DNA of 64,000 nt from Terfezia claveryi (GCA_015179025.1 WHUX01000006.1:1-64000); one strand, 5' to 3'; counted from the first letter of the stretch, positions 41,407 to 54,842 are shown. A program made the numbers and translations. The notes: generated from the letters alone by a model not told the origin.

Positions 41407-44400
41407 GGCCCGGTAATGACCACATCATGGCACACGTAAGGAGGCACAACTACGTGGTGCTCCTAGGTAGGGGCGAATAAATGCGGATTACGACCTGCTA
41501 CTACGGTTATTGCTTTTTGTACAAGTAATAATGGATAGTTGATTACTGATAGAATAGCACCTCAAATTAGCATTAACATTAACTTTCAGTGAATATTTTT
41601 TTTTTCCCCTTGGAAGGGCTTTATAATTGAGTCCTTATTACTCTATCTCATGCCAATCTATTCGCGTTTCTTTTACGCCTACAATATTCAGGATGCTCCT
41701 TTTGCTTCGCTCTTCTCTCCAGCTATGCAGGGACAAGCTATAGTGTATATACAAAGCAAAGATTTACGGATCTGCGATTGTGAAAAGCTCTAAGATAAAG
41801 AATTGTTTCAGTCACATACATATCCATACAGCCATAACTCTATGACATAATTCCAGTGCGTACAAGATCAGGTCCCAGGCATAAGTATAAGTAGCCATCA
41901 TATTATAACTATAACATCAGTAGTCGTTGAAGAAATCTTTTTGTGGCCATAGCCCGATGAGAGACGAAACTGGCTCCCATAAAGACAGTAGTAAGCATAT
42001 ATCGACTACCCAATACGGTAATCGCCAAGGTGTGGGTTTAGCCCATCAAGGTAGTGAACCATAGTAACTGTACTTTTAGTAGTACGTACCTATCTAGAGT
42101 GATCTCGCGTAAATATCCCACGAAATACAGGGCGCTTGTCATATATATATATTGCTGCGGATTACATATGTATAAGCTTTCTGCAGGAAGACATTTTCCC
42201 GGATAATCAGTGAGTTACATATGTATGTAGCCAATCTTTTTTTTTTTCTGTATTATATAAATAAAAAGCCTTCCCGGAAGATGAGGGCCTAAGTACAGCT
42301 AGGCTTAAAATAACCTTACCTAGATAGCATTGAGGAAGGTTAAATATGGAAATCATTTCCCGCTTGGAAGTATATATACCGCATCCAACTGGCTGGTTAA
42401 GAAAGCCCCACTAGGAACGTGCGTTTACCCTATAACATATGTATGTATGTAAATGTCTGTCTTTCTTTTGTCTTCAAAGGAGGGCCTATATGGTGCTGGA
42501 AGTCATATTTAAGACGGGAATGAAGACTGGGAAGAGGGCATGGGGGTGGAGGCAGGGGTTTATTCCGGTTATGATTTTTCTTTGGCTCGGGAGGCAGGAC
42601 GTTTAGAATATGGATATGTTCTGGGCCGCCCGCACTGCATCTAGTATATAACGTACTTGAATAAATAAGAATATACCTAACTAGAGCTATATTAAATACA
42701 TACGACTAGGCTATTAGATTGAGTCATCCTCCAGATCAATTGGGCTATTATCCAAAAGTCCAATTTGTGTCCGTTCAGCTACAGCCCAGAGGTCACCTAG
42801 TCATAATCTGCTAACCCTCTAGTATGACAAAAGTATGAGCATTTCAAGTTATAAAGCATCGGCAGCAACGACAGGTATAGAACTTTTTGTAAATACATAG
42901 GACAGAAACCGAGTTGTTGTAGATGCCTGCCGAGAAGCATTAGTTAGCTAAAGACGATCTCAATTTGTACAACCCCATAAGATTAGTTGCTAGCTCGAAA
43001 TCCTTAGTGGCATTCAGGCTATGGTTTTGCAATAAACTTTTGCATATAACTTTTGATTGTCAGTACTACTTAGTCCTCGATGCTGTAAAGCAGTATCTGC
43101 CTATTTTCTAAGCTTAAAACTAGCTTTAATTTGGTTTAAAGTCTTCATTCTAGTAATCAATTAGATCTTTATTACTAGGATTTTTTTGGGGGGAACCCCC
43201 CTCTTGTTCCACCTTCTATTTAAGGAGCGGAAAACTATAGAACTGTATTTGGTGTGGATAGGGTCAACCAAAGACAATCTCAAAGGAAGTTTTGAGTGTT
43301 GAAAAGAATTTTGATTAGTACCTAATGTAATATACATGAAAGTGCTGTATCCAACCCATTAGACTTTCCATTTCTAAGTGAGACTAGATTTTACAACTCA
43401 ATCAAGCTTGTGGACTTGAGGTGTTATTTTACATACTTCAAGCTTATAATAAATACTTAACCTTTCTTTTAAATTCTCCAATATTATCAGATCATAAAAT
43501 GCTAGATGAGCTATAAAGCTGAATCCATTAGTCTCATGCCATAATAGTTATTGCAGATGTAACAGACTCTGACTAATAAAATTAGTATCATATTACTTGT
43601 ACTAATTGAGTTTGATTTGCCATTTTATCTTCTAATTGGAACCATATGGTCTTTAATATGGCAGATCCATTTATATTGTTCCATCAGGCTCATGAAGCAT
43701 ATCAATTAGATCAACTGAACCCGTTCAATGTGTCTATGTTTTTATAAATTCAAGTGCGTTATGAACCAAATGCAGTAATTAAATAAATTGCCCGCGAGGG
43801 GCATAGTAGCTATGCCGCCCGCGAGCCCAGAACATACCATACATAAATATGATCTTGGAAACTAGTGTTCCTGGGGGTTGGAAAACTAGTCGTCTGTTTG
43901 GCAACCGCAGCAATTTTCAAATAGATGCTTAGCCAAGGGGAAAAAAAAAAAAACGAAAAAAAAAAAGTGTACTGGTTGGGAAAGAATTTTTTTTTCTTTT
44001 TCTTTTTTTCTTTCTCGTGGTATTTGTGCAAACCCCACGCACATATACCTATTGAATATACCAGAAGTTTTGAGGATGTCTTAGAAATTTTTGAAAAAGC
44101 TGTTAGCCGGACCACCGCGTAGCCGGGGGGAGGGGGGTAAACGGGTTGGTAAAGGCTTTTTGTATTGTTGTCTAGTCCGCAACTGCTCGGGACAGGAATA
44201 TTTAGCCAAACTAGGAAATCGCGAACTTTGCTCGCCTGAGAGTTTGTTTATAGTGTAACGTAAATATCTTGCAGCAGCTTTTATCTAGACATATTCCACT
44301 CATATGTATTCATAGTTTTTCTATCTAATCCAAATCCACGCGACAGGGGGAACCAAGTACCTACTTGTACAGTACTTTTAACCATCCCAGCTCAGGGTAA

Positions 44401-44409
44401 CTGCTTGCG
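41407..44409. other. Long AT-rich spacer
   Basis: No gene supported. TACATATGTAT words occur near 42165, 42217 and 42437. GGCATAGTAGCTATGCC flanked by GCCCGCGAG repeats lies at 43790-43830. A-runs and T-runs (about 43938-44015) have no coding value. Confidence 0.5.
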
Positions 44410-44607
44410 TAGTCTGGCTTGCACTAGCCCCTCCCCAGCTGCTTGCGCAGGTTTTTGGTTGGTCTGGTCTGTTCAGGACAGGGATCCCACCATTGATATA
44501 AAAAAAAGTGTCTGATGTTCCCCCCCCCCCCACCCCAGGAGAACCTCCTTAGTCTGGCCGGCACCGGACTCTCGGTAGTGAGTATCCTGATCGTTACAAC
44601 CAGACTA
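44410..44607. mobile_element. Small inverted-repeat (MITE-like) element
   Basis: Begins TAGTCTGGCTTGCAC and ends GTTACAACCAGACTA, giving imperfect terminal inverted repeats of about 14 bp around 198 bp. The left end shares TAGTCTGrCTTGCACTAGCC with 28746. It contains a run of eleven C at about 44520. No coding capacity. Confidence 0.55.
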
Positions 44608-45111
44608 AGCTTGAACCATGAGATTGACATCAGCTGTCCTCTTAGGGTATTCTATTTGCTTACTTTTGTTCAAAAAAAAACAACCCCACTTAGATTTTGC
44701 ATGCACAAACTCGGTCGCCACACGCCATCACCAGCCGAGCGGATACCGTTGCACCGTTGATCTTCAAGTAGTGTAACAAACCCCACAAGCTAGGAAAATG
44801 ACATCAAACCAATATTTGCAACGCCGGAAATTCGTCCCCGTACCGCTGCTTTCCTCGAGCTAGTACTGACCAATATAAGACTAGATACAGAGGTTACTCT
44901 AGATGAGAATAGCCATGTTAGTGTTCCGAGAGGCCCCGCTAGTTCGTCTCGTCCTATGTTATTATGCAATGTGCTTTTTCTCGTTCATAACACATTACGC
45001 TATAGCCAAATGCGCCTGGAATGGCAATAGAGCTATCTTAACATACAATCCCATAAACCCCACAACAAAATTATCAAGAAAATACCATACAGAGTAAAAA
45101 AAAAAACCTGC
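44608..45111. other. Spacer downstream of the sugar transporter
   Basis: Region 3' of the minus-strand transporter gene; an A-run of ten lies just after its stop on the plus map at about 45097. No gene seen. Confidence 0.5.
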
Positions 45112-46898
45112 TTAAGAATCGGTCTTCTCAACCTCGCCGACATGGCCGACCTTGACCTTGCCAGCCTCAATATCTCTAGCGAGCTCATCCATTCTAGACC
45201 CAACAGGAGCCTTCTGCCATGGCTTGAATGGTCCATCAAAAACCTCGTCCATCTCCTCAAGCGTCTTGCCCTTGGTCTCGTAAGCAGTAAAGAACATGTG
45301 AATCAAAGCGCAACCGTTGAAGGTAGCAAAGATCATGTACATCTTCCAGTTAATAGATCGGAGAAGCGGTGGGACAGCGAAAGCAAGAGCACAATTCCAA
45401 GCCCAGTTGGTAGCAGTAGAAAGGGACACAGCCTTGGCACGGATCTTGAGGGGGTAGATCTCAGCTGGGTAAGTCCAAGAGACGGGACCCCAAGAAGTGG
45501 CGAAGGTAGCGACGAAAAGGTAGGAGCAAGCAACAATTGCCTTAGCTTGTTGAGTCTTGTTGACCAAAACCCAGGTGACTTCGGAACCGGCTTCGGTGGA
45601 TGGCTCACCATAGGCGCCTTGGAGAGCACCAGAGATAAAGAGCCAGGTCATCATACCGAACGAACCGAGGAGTAGAGTTGGGCGGCGTCCCCATCGGTCC
45701 ATCCAGAGGATAGCGGGAATGGTCATGAGGACGTTAATGATGTACTGGATGGAAGCTGTGAGAAGAGGATCCTTGACACCAGCACCTTGCATGACATAGA
45801 CAATGTAGTACACTATATTGAGGTCAACAATCAGCTCTGCTGCAATGGTGATTTTAATCGGGTGGAGGACATACTCATGACATTCATTCCGCAAAGCTGA
45901 GACCACATCTGAATGGACATTCCTAGCAAAACACGCTTGACCATCTTGGGTTTCACCAAAGCATTGTAAGAGCTGATGGCGACTTCCCGCTCGAATCGGA
46001 TGCTGTCCTCAATTTCCTTGTACTCAGCAAGCACCTTAGAGTCATTGGGATTGCCACCTCCATGGATATCAGCAAGGACACTCAAAGCCTCATCCCATCG
46101 GTCCTTAGAAGCCAGCCAACGAGGAGACTTAGGGAACCAAATCATGCCGACAACAAGTAGAACGGCTGGGAGAGCCTGGACACCCCACGGGATACGAAAA
46201 GCGTTGGTGTTTTGGGCAGGATCGTTTGGACCACCACCGATGAAGGAACAGCCATATTGAATAAAGTACTGAATGAGGATACCCCATGTGATAGCCCATT
46301 GCTGGAGAGACACAATTCGCCCACGAATTTCCTTCGGTGCAATTTCGGACTGATAGACAGGGACAAGCGAAGAAGTAATACCAACGCAAATACCAGCAAT
46401 GATACGGCCGGCAATTAACATCCCAACATTTTGAGACGCCGCTTGGATACTGAAACGCGCCATTAGTCTATGCCACTTGCTCGCTGCCGCAGAATCAAAA
46501 CCCACATTGCACCAATGATCCAGATAATACCACCAATCTGGATGGCAATCTTACGGGAGAAGTAATCTCCAAGGTACGAGGAAATGAGGGAACCTAGCAA
46601 AGAACCTGCTGGCATAGCAGCGGTGATACCTCCTTGCTTGATACGAGTCAGATTATCTCCTGGATCGGTATTTTATCAGAGCAGTGGTCATACCCGTGAC
46701 CCAAGCGGGTGGTTGAAATAGTTCTTGTATGCATTGGTGCCCAACACCCCAGACATAGAACTGATATCGAAACCAAACAAACCACCACCTGTTTTCAAAT
46801 TGTCAGTAATAGTATCAACTGTGGTGGAAACTCCTCATGAAGAACTCACCAATTGCAGCGAACGAGCAAATCGCGTAGACGTTTGTAACGCGAACCAT
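45112..46898 (-). CDS. MFS monosaccharide (hexose) transporter, 516 aa, five exons
   Basis: Exons on the minus strand: 46898-46850, 46788-46694, 46636-46506, 46449-45875 and 45812-45112. The introns of 61, 57, 56 and 62 nt all begin GT and end AG (GTGAGT, GTATGA, GTGGGT, GTATGT), and all phases match. It is a sugar:proton symporter of the plasma membrane, 12 membrane segments expected. Family marks: GGGLFGFDISSMSGVL in segment 1, QGGITAAMPAGS, IAPKEIRGRIVSLQQW (about 128-143), FPKSPRWL (197-204, the PESPR motif), MDRWGRRP (321-327), YPAEIYPLKIRAKA (398-411) and ETKGKTLEEMDEVF. Length is normal for the family. Exact sugar cannot be told from sequence; glucose or fructose is likely. Nothing indicates damage. 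Confidence 0.95.
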
Positions 46899-46987
46899 CG
46901 TGAATCGTTCCCTTGTGACTCCGCTGTACCTCTTCTTGGGACCTCTCCTGGGATGCACAACGGAGGATGGGTGCATCGCCCTCTACT

Positions 46988-46996
46988 TATTATATA
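46988..46996 (-). promoter_or_regulatory. TATA-like box upstream of the sugar transporter
   Basis: On the minus strand TATATAATA, about 90 bp before the start codon at 46898. Inferred from position. Confidence 0.35.
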
Positions 46997-46998
46997 CA

Positions 46999-49900
46999 CC
47001 TCACGGTGGAAATAAGAAGGCTGTAAATCTCATTGCGGCAAGCCACTCGACAACTAGGGTTGCTCAGGCACTCTATCTAAAGACCGGGGTTGAGAATATT
47101 GTACGTTGGACCCTTAGTTGTCGCACCCCCGGGTTTTATTACCACCCATAGCTCTTCCGCATTAATGTGATCCGTCAACCGCTTCCATAAGTATGAGAAC
47201 AAATGCATCCACTCGCTGATAAAATTAACTAAGGCCCTTGTGCAAAATTCCTGCGACTACCTATAACGAACAGGAATTCACTCTAACGTCAGCAACGTTA
47301 TATCGCCACAGGATATCCAGAAGGATGGGTAAATTGTGAAGGAAGACGCCATGTTTCCCTCTTGCTTGCATTATAGAACTGTAGGGTCCGACAGTCATTC
47401 TGTGCAGCTGCCGCTTCCTTGATAACATGTAAGATGAAGCAGCAAGACTTTACATGTAGAGGTTACATTTTCCCCCTGTTGTCTGCCTAATCTTGACCAT
47501 CCACAAGGGGAGAATTCCGGCAACTCAAAATGGGAGTGAGAATGCATGGCTCACCAAATTCTCAGAAATGCTGTGGGTATCAGCACAATGAAAGCCCGTC
47601 CCTTTACCTAGTCTATCAGTGGAGTGATTAATTTTTCGCGAATATGCTCCCAAAATGTGGGGAAAATCCCAACCGGTTGTTGCTGACGATGCCAAGTAGG
47701 ATTGTCGTTGACTGCCTATTGTGGCGTCTCAGACATCTCCGCAGGAAACCGTTTTGCATGGGCCATCTGTGCCAACCAGACTACATAGGGCCATCTTAGT
47801 GCGGCCAGGCTTTCCAGTCTCGTTGCCCCCCTAGTCTGGTTTCGCTCCCCCCAACCGGAGATGAGGCCAAGATAGGCAAGCTCGACAAATGCCGAGTTAT
47901 TTATTTGCGGTCTTGGGCAAGGGTCGGCTGGTTAGCTAATTTAGCAGGTTTGGTGAGGAGCTCTATGACAGCTGACCTCCCGATTCACGAATCGAGATAC
48001 AATGTCGAATGTTCAAATAACCGACATTTGAAAGTTGTCACTTACTTAGTGTGGGACCTTTCACTGAAGATCTCTGCTCTCCTATATTCCATGCATCTTG
48101 AACTTGGGTCTGCAATATAACAACTTATAGACGAACCTAGATTTTGGTTCACCCATCAACTGGGAGTCAATCTTTGAATCGCAATTCATCTGAGCTGCCA
48201 TATGCTCGGTTAGAAATTCTACTCACCTTATATGGCGCTAATTTTTGGTTTGCATCACCTTCTCATTTTCATTCAGGGCACCTGTAATAAAGTACTGGAA
48301 GGGGTCCTTATCGAATACATATTCATATAGCAAATACCTCTAACGTGATGTGATATTTGCAGATATATGCAGCTAACAAACCCCCATGTGGGCAGTGAAT
48401 TGTGGTACTCAGCGAGATTCGAATTCACACTGGTTTCAGACGCTCCGCAATTTATTACCTAGCCCGAGCATAGGGTAATTGGGAATTTTCTAATAATATC
48501 GGACTTTGTTAGTGTTCTTGTCAGTATTCAACATCCCAGCCACGGAGGGTGGCCCTGGCCCTCCCATGGAGGTTGGTTAGCGGAGACACTGGGGATAAAT
48601 GCTCTCCTAGTACTACTACTGGTGTCATCCTTTCCGCTTCGGGGCAAATATAACAGACCTAGTTTTCTGAATGCTCAGTGATGTTGAAAAAAGAGTAGAT
48701 TTGCAGGTTAACATAGATGGTATGATATTTCGATATTGAGTATGGCTGATGGAAGATAATTTCCTGGATAAGATAGGGTATCCAGATTAATACAATAGGT
48801 TGGTCTTGTGATGGATGGAAGCTGAAGTAGTTCCAGGGTTAGCCAGTGAGAAAAATGATGTTGGCACGATGTTGAAGAACAAAGTTCGACTTTAAGGTAC
48901 GAGAGGCTTGTGCCAACCAGACTACTTTAAGTAGCGCCAGAGAGTACCGGATTAAGTATTCCGTAGTACCTAATCCGGAATACCCCGCTTTGGTTTAGTC
49001 CCCGTTGCCCGCACTCGGCAATTTGTTTTGTTAGTCATATGCTCTAGCCACGAGACCAATTAAACCCTGGACCAGTATATCCTCGGATGGTGCCCCGCAA
49101 CGACATCTAGGGGCTCCAACTTCTCCGGACGTCAAGATAAACGCTAGCTGAGCCCTCGGTCCGTATGACCTATCAGAGGTATAAGAGTGACCAGTACCGG
49201 TATGGCTTGGTTCGCATTCCATAAACAGGCTATTATTGATCATGATGTCGACTACAACTAATTCCGTCCAATTTTAGGCCAGTTTGATGCTGCAATATTG
49301 CTAGTCTGGTTGGCACCAATATCGCGGCCCCCAAGACTAACTACTTCGATACCATAACCTGAACTTGTAAATTTAGTCTGGTTGGCACAACACCCTCCTT
49401 TGGCCAACAAAACTAATGCTAGAAGTTTACCGGGTATATATTCTTGAGACTAAAACATAGGTGACGACATGATTATGAATTTGTTCAAGTTCCCAGCCCA
49501 AGTCCAGAAATGAAGTTCGCAGGTGTCAGTAATGCTCCTACCTTCGATAAGTTCCTTTTACAAGCGTGCATTGTGCATACTTAAATACCAGTGGTTATCT
49601 TTGTTTGAATATTTTCATTCCTTCCATGCTATCCTGTTCGCTTGTGAAATCGATCAGCAAGATATAGATCTAGTTCTTCGAGTAAGGGTACTACTCAAAA
49701 TTAAATTAGATATTTTACGCATGCATATTTGTGAAAAATCTAAGTGTGCTTTGGGTACAGTACAAAGGGACTAAAATTCCAGCCAATGAGCATCAATGCC
49801 AAGCTCACGCATGTGATGGATTCCATCCACCGAAATCGATGGCTAACTTCTGGCACGTTTCTGTGTTTTGGCTGACAAAGCCATAATTCCAACGGCCATC

Positions 49901-52394
49901 AACCTTCCAACCTACGCATATGTGTAATCACCACAATTCCATCACCAACATGTCGAATCTGCAAAACTTTCTAAACATCTACAAAGACCTATAAGCTCCC
50001 ATACCCAATAATCATAGAGATAAATTTTTAGTATTATTTCAAAATCCCCAGACCTCTTCGACTTATTCTCGACTCGATATGTGTGCGTATGTATGACTTG
50101 CATATTGTGGCATCCGCGCTATATCATATATCACGCAAGTGCGTAAATTTAATTTTGAGTACTCAGTGTACTTTTACATAGAACCCTGCAGCTACTTGCC
50201 ACACGATTCCACATGTTTGTAGATACCAGTAGTCCATGCATATTACAGGTGAAGCGACACATTATTGCCGAATTCCATCACTTGATATATTGTGCTAGCC
50301 AGACTTTAATATATCACAAAAGAATCCATGTATGGAAAGACTGGGATGCGCTGAATCCGGTGCACTGAATAAGAAATTTTAATTTTTTCACTTTCCCTGT
50401 AAAAAGAACGGCATACCAAGTTGAAGGTACTATCGGGAGCCAGGCAAGTAGGTCAAAACGAGATCAATCCTTTCACTAACTTCCTAGATATTTAAGACAT
50501 CTGTAAATATATACCCAGATAAGCGGGTGGACTCTTGAGTGAAGTTAATGGGTTAGCATCAGTCGCATTAATGCAATGGAGTTCTCTATTTGAATCCAGT
50601 AGGACCTCGGATTAAATATTAAGAGATCCCATAGTTTTTGGGAAATAGTGGGGAAAATACCGTATAGCGTCCCTATATAGGGAATAAAGTCATTCCCAAA
50701 TGCAAATGTAGCGGTCTCAATATACGCATCCAATCGGAAATATAGTCTAGTTGGAAATATAATATATTAGCGCTCTGGATCTAAGACCACACACCACTTA
50801 TATATATATAGGGAACATAGTCTCGTGCCTAAAGATCTGGTTTATACTTCCTTGTTTGCATCTATAGTACTGTACATACAGCAATTCCACCAATTGTTTA
50901 CACCTTCCCATAATCTACTCCAGGCCTATCCTATTTTCTACAAGGATACTCGTGCTTATGTCCACCTCCTATTCCTTGTGGTGTGACACAGATTATATCC
51001 GCAATTTTGCACATGAAACATGCATTTATATCCCTCCCCGTCGGCCTCTGCAGAACCAGAAGAAAGCACCTGGTCTGGTTGCAACACAAATACCCTAGGT
51101 ATATCCTTGTGATCTACAATTCATGTTCAATTCATAGCTACATATATACCCCACTTGTCAAAGGACCAAAGATCTACCCCATTGGTCATGGCCTACTACT
51201 CAATATATTGCAGAACATGTTACATGCTTAACACCTAAATTCACATGCTCACCAATCTTGGCAAGGGTAAGTATGCACATAAGGTAAGTGCTCTTGCGTG
51301 CTGCTTTAGTACATAAAAGATATGATTCAGAGGTATATGGAATAGGTCTAGATATTCCTGATATGAAGTGAGATAAAAAAATTCTTGTCAACCCTATAGC
51401 AGATGTTAACCAGCTTTCACTACTATAAGATCTTGAACTACTAACAGAACTCATTTCTTTCCCACTACTATAAGCTGTGCTCCTGTTCGTACTACTCTAT
51501 AGACATTGAGGAGTAGGGTGGAGGTATTTATATAATGAGGGATATTCTCGATAAGGTATCCTCCATATAATCTCATTGACAGTGAGTTTTCTTTGAAGAT
51601 ATATCTTGGAAGTACTTAGGACTTTATTGAAGCTGTGGTAAGTAGGTAAGGAGTAGAAATTTCTAGATGAGCGACTTTTCTGAAAAACATGAGCCCTTTT
51701 GTACCCAACAAAAGGCTTATTCATGCTCTCCAGTCCTTCATAAGTCAAGTTATGCATCTATTTGCTTAGTAAGTAGCCCATTCCCTCTCTGTCAAATTAT
51801 TTCCGCCGTTTAATTCCCAATCAGAAAAAGAAAACAGCAAAAATAAAACGAGTTCCCCCCAACTTCTCCTCGGGATAGGGCTTGGGGTATACCCGCCTGC
51901 CATCTAATTATTTCCGAACCTCAAGGGAGCCGAATCCTGCCAGGTGTGTGAGTGGCCACTTCCTGTGGTTGACCAGTGTATATATAAGCCTCCTATGTTG
52001 CTATGCAAACCAGTGCCGAGCAGACCATCTTATATTTATAAGTTATACATTCTTATGTAAGTATATACATGGTTACCTACTATTTAGTTAAGTTTTCCCT
52101 AAAGGCGAGGGATGGGGACAACGTGAGTTACACATTACAACTTCTATGCTGTTCATGGAGCTGAGAAGGACTCTGTGGGCTAGTCTCGGCTCGGCACTTC
52201 CTGGACCAGTTCTCTAAAGCGCAGTTCTGTTAGTAGACAGGCAAGACATAAGCCTGTCTGGATGGATGGCAAAGGTTATTCTAAGTATACGTACTTTGCA
52301 AGCTATGAGTAGTCTAGAACTGTTTGACCTGTGGAGGGTGAATTTGTGCGAGTGGATGTAAGTTAGTAATACTTTTGAGTGCTATAATTGTTTT
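46999..52394. other. 5.4-kb spacer with ends of small inverted-repeat elements
   Basis: No gene supported. Ends of the dispersed motif: GTGCCAACCAGACTA at 47769-47783 and 48910-48924; TAGTCTGG starts at 47832, 49302 and 49374. The 47832 start and 48924 end could bound a 1.1-kb element. A related TGGTCTGGTTGCAACAC lies at 51071. Confidence 0.5.
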
Positions 52395-52544
52395 TCAAGG
52401 CAGCACCACGATTTGGCCCTTCACTTTTTTGCCTAAGAAGAGGCCAGGAGCAGCATCAGAGAATTTGTAGATGGCCCAATTTGCCCGAACGCCATAGTCT
52501 GGCTCGCGATCGGCAGAAGTCATGATGCGTTCTTTCACAAATTA
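52395..52544 (-). CDS. Small ORF, possible C-terminal exon or gene remnant
   Basis: The minus frame, open from about 52544, contains ATG at 52523 and ends at TGA 52395. It reads ...MTSADREPDYGVRANWAIYK and then a tail GLFLGKKVKGQIVVLP. The ending resembles the last strand of zinc-type or quinone-oxidoreductase dehydrogenases (GKxVV-P). This is a weak match over about 45 residues, and no upstream exon was found. It lies just downstream of the HELAH gene on the same strand. Confidence 0.25.
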
Positions 52545-52697
52545 TATGAAAGGCAAACCTACGCAAACCGCCCTAAATGAGGCGACTGTTGAAACATGTG
52601 ACTACGGTAGGGGATGGTCGCCCTAATTCAAACCCTTATCCATCCCCACGAACGAAGAAGCAGCTTTGCAGAAACCCTCCTAGCTCCACTGGTATAT

Positions 52698-53973
52698 TTA
52701 CTTCGTAACAGCCTTGGAACTCCCCTTATCCCACTCTGCCCGCAATGACACTCTCGCCCTTTCTAGCTCCTTTCTGATCCCCCTCAAGTGCGCAGCAGAG
52801 TATTCTTTTTTACTCTCTGCTCTCCCTACAACCGGTGGATATTTTGTCTTATCAGGTAACAGATAAGCTTCACCTTCAGCAACCAAGTACGCCTGCCACT
52901 CATCCACACAGACTTCACCTGCATAACCAACACCTTCAACCAAGACACTCTCGATATAGGTTCGTGTGATATCCGACATTTCTCCATAGAGGCTACCCAC
53001 TAGGGCGCGGTACTGTGGCGAAGAATGATATGCAAAGTGTGCTAGCTCATGAGCGGTTGTTTGCATCATGGAATGGTCTTTGTTAGCGCGTAGCTGGGAG
53101 ATGAGATATGCTGATGGCGAATGCATAACAGAAAAAGAAGATAGTGTGCTGCAGATGTGAGTGGGTTGTTGGATTTTCTTAGCAGCCCTTTGAAGATGTA
53201 GACGCCCAATTGGCTGGGAAATCTGAAAGGGAGGTACTGGTCTTATATCGGCCTGTTCGAACTTTTCTGCCTCATTGGTCAAACCCAGCCTCAATATTCC
53301 AACGTCCTCTAGAATATCTATCAGCTGCACCTCCTCGGGCGTGCAAAACTCCACCCACCACTTCCCCGCCTGGTATCCAGGTCCACAGGCATCCATCACC
53401 TCTGCAACCCACATTTTCTCTAGCCACCTAGCTATCTTCTCCACAGCCATATTGTGCCCCTCATAACCCTTGCAAATTCTAAGTCCCTTTTCCTTGATTT
53501 CCCTTAGTCCAAGATACTCCCCCACATGATCTCGTGACTCAGAAAAGGTAGAGAGACGGGCCAAAGCGGAGTCCTGGGCTGCCGTTGTAAGATAGGACAG
53601 ATGGATCAGGTAGGGGGTAGTGTTAGGGTTATGGCGGCCATCAAAGAGGAGAGGCTGGGTGAGAGCGTATTGTGGCTTGCCCACTGTTGCATGTGGTGCA
53701 TTTCGAGAGACGGCGGCCCAGGCCCGGAGCTTCGGCTTTGAAGTTTGTGACTGACAACTTTGGCTCAGTTCGAGGTCCCTGGCGAATCTGAGCGGGGGAC
53801 AAGAGTAAAGAGCTGGAACTTACATCGCTTTGCGTTCTTGAGGCCGTCCTGGATCCATACTGAGCAACCTGCGCTTGATCCTTGTGATCACCTAGAGGGG
53901 CATCGGGGCGATATTTCTTCGATGGGACGTGATCTGGTAGGTTTTGTGGCTTGCGTTGGAGCGGCCGTGGCAT
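52698..53973 (-). CDS. Protein with HELAH (zincin-like) motif, 400 aa, two exons
   Basis: Exons 53973-53824 and 53750-52698; intron 73 nt with donor GTAAGT and acceptor GTTGTCAG, phase 0. Exon 1 starts MPRPLQRKPQNLPDHVPSKK and is basic. Exon 2 includes the segment LTQPLLFDGRHNPNTTPYLI, a helical region (EKIARWLEKMWVAEVMDACG) and TTAHELAHFAYHSSPQY with HELAH at about 284-288, the HExxH zinc-binding signature of metallopeptidases. A possible third ligand is not obvious; Glu residues in YIESVLVEGVGY and VCVDEWQAY are candidates. I recognise no named family. The open frame and splice sites are good, the protease role is inference. The exon 1 start is the first ATG in frame. Confidence 0.7.
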
Positions 53974-54770
53974 GGTGGTTGTGTGTATAAATATCAGTAC
54001 TTATGACTATCGAGATTGTATGGTCTTTGGCCGCGCGCGCGAGGCCGTGGAACAGGATTAAGGGGCTGCGTTACCAGCCTGCTGCCTGCGTTAAATACTC
54101 GGGGGTCGGAAATCAGTCTGGATAGTCACATTCTCCGGGCGTAAAGCCTTAGGACTATGTACTTATACCCTGTCGAAGAATAATACCCGAACCAGCTGGC
54201 CAGGCACCAGAATAGATCAAACCAGTTTCAGGAGATGGACATGCAGACTCCCGTGATGTGCAAAGAGTGCCCACAAAAACGACAACCTCTTCCAGAAACA
54301 TAGCCAACAAGTGAGAAGATAGCCCCCACACCAGAACTGACAGGCCAATCATGTCACCAAGAGAAGGACAACCCTGGAAAGCGGGACGCACGAAATCCGC
54401 TACTCAAGACGAGCGCTAAGTCAGTAACTGGCCATCGAAAAGACGAGGGCGCATATAGTAGTAATGAGTAGTTATTTGATAAGTAAATAAAAATGTCTTC
54501 CCCGCACCTATTCCCCAGAGCCGGACGCGAACATGGACACCGACACCCGCACAAAGTCGCAGACCCTGTCAACAGCGCGGACCTATGCGGATGCAGCAAC
54601 AGAGGTCAGCGGAGGTCAGCGGAAGGAACCACCATCACACATAACGAGGTCCATCACACGTACAACAGAGGAAGGTAACAGCATCCAACCCGGCAAGAGC
54701 TTCTGTCGTCCAAGCTGTCCGAACAAGGTCAAGATCGGAGACGCGTTGCTGGCAGGAGGATAACCACAAC
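53974..54770. other. Spacer without recognised gene
   Basis: Promoter side of the HELAH gene, then short overlapping frames on both strands without recognisable content. GGTCAGCGGA is doubled at about 54604-54625. Confidence 0.4.
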
Positions 54771-54842
54771 ATGAAGACAATCTGTCAAGGAAGACAATCT
54801 GTCAAGGAAGAAAATCTGTCAAGGAAGACAATCTGTCGGGGG
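54771..54842 (+). repeat. GACAATCTGTCAAGGAA tandem repeat
   Basis: Four 17-bp units, the third with GAAAAT and the last running into GTCGGGGGAGACAC. Confidence 0.92.

Noticed and set aside
42140..42450. TACATATGTATG repeats as a regulatory array
   Set aside because: Three loosely spaced AT-rich words near no gene; not distinguishable from chance in AT-rich sequence.
45142..45675. 177-codon plus-strand ORF
   Set aside because: Antisense to exon 5 of the sugar transporter, whose splice sites and motifs are unambiguous.
46637..46693. Frameshift in the sugar transporter after NHPLGSR
   Set aside because: An earlier AG gave a stop, but using the acceptor CGTATCAAG at 46637 joins SR to QGGITAAMP in frame, as in the family.
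49005..49095. tRNA-like stretch on the minus strand (GGTCTCGTGGCTAGAGCATATGAC)
   Set aside because: It resembles a D-arm region, but I could not form an acceptor stem or a T-arm with GTTCRA; no tRNA is claimed.
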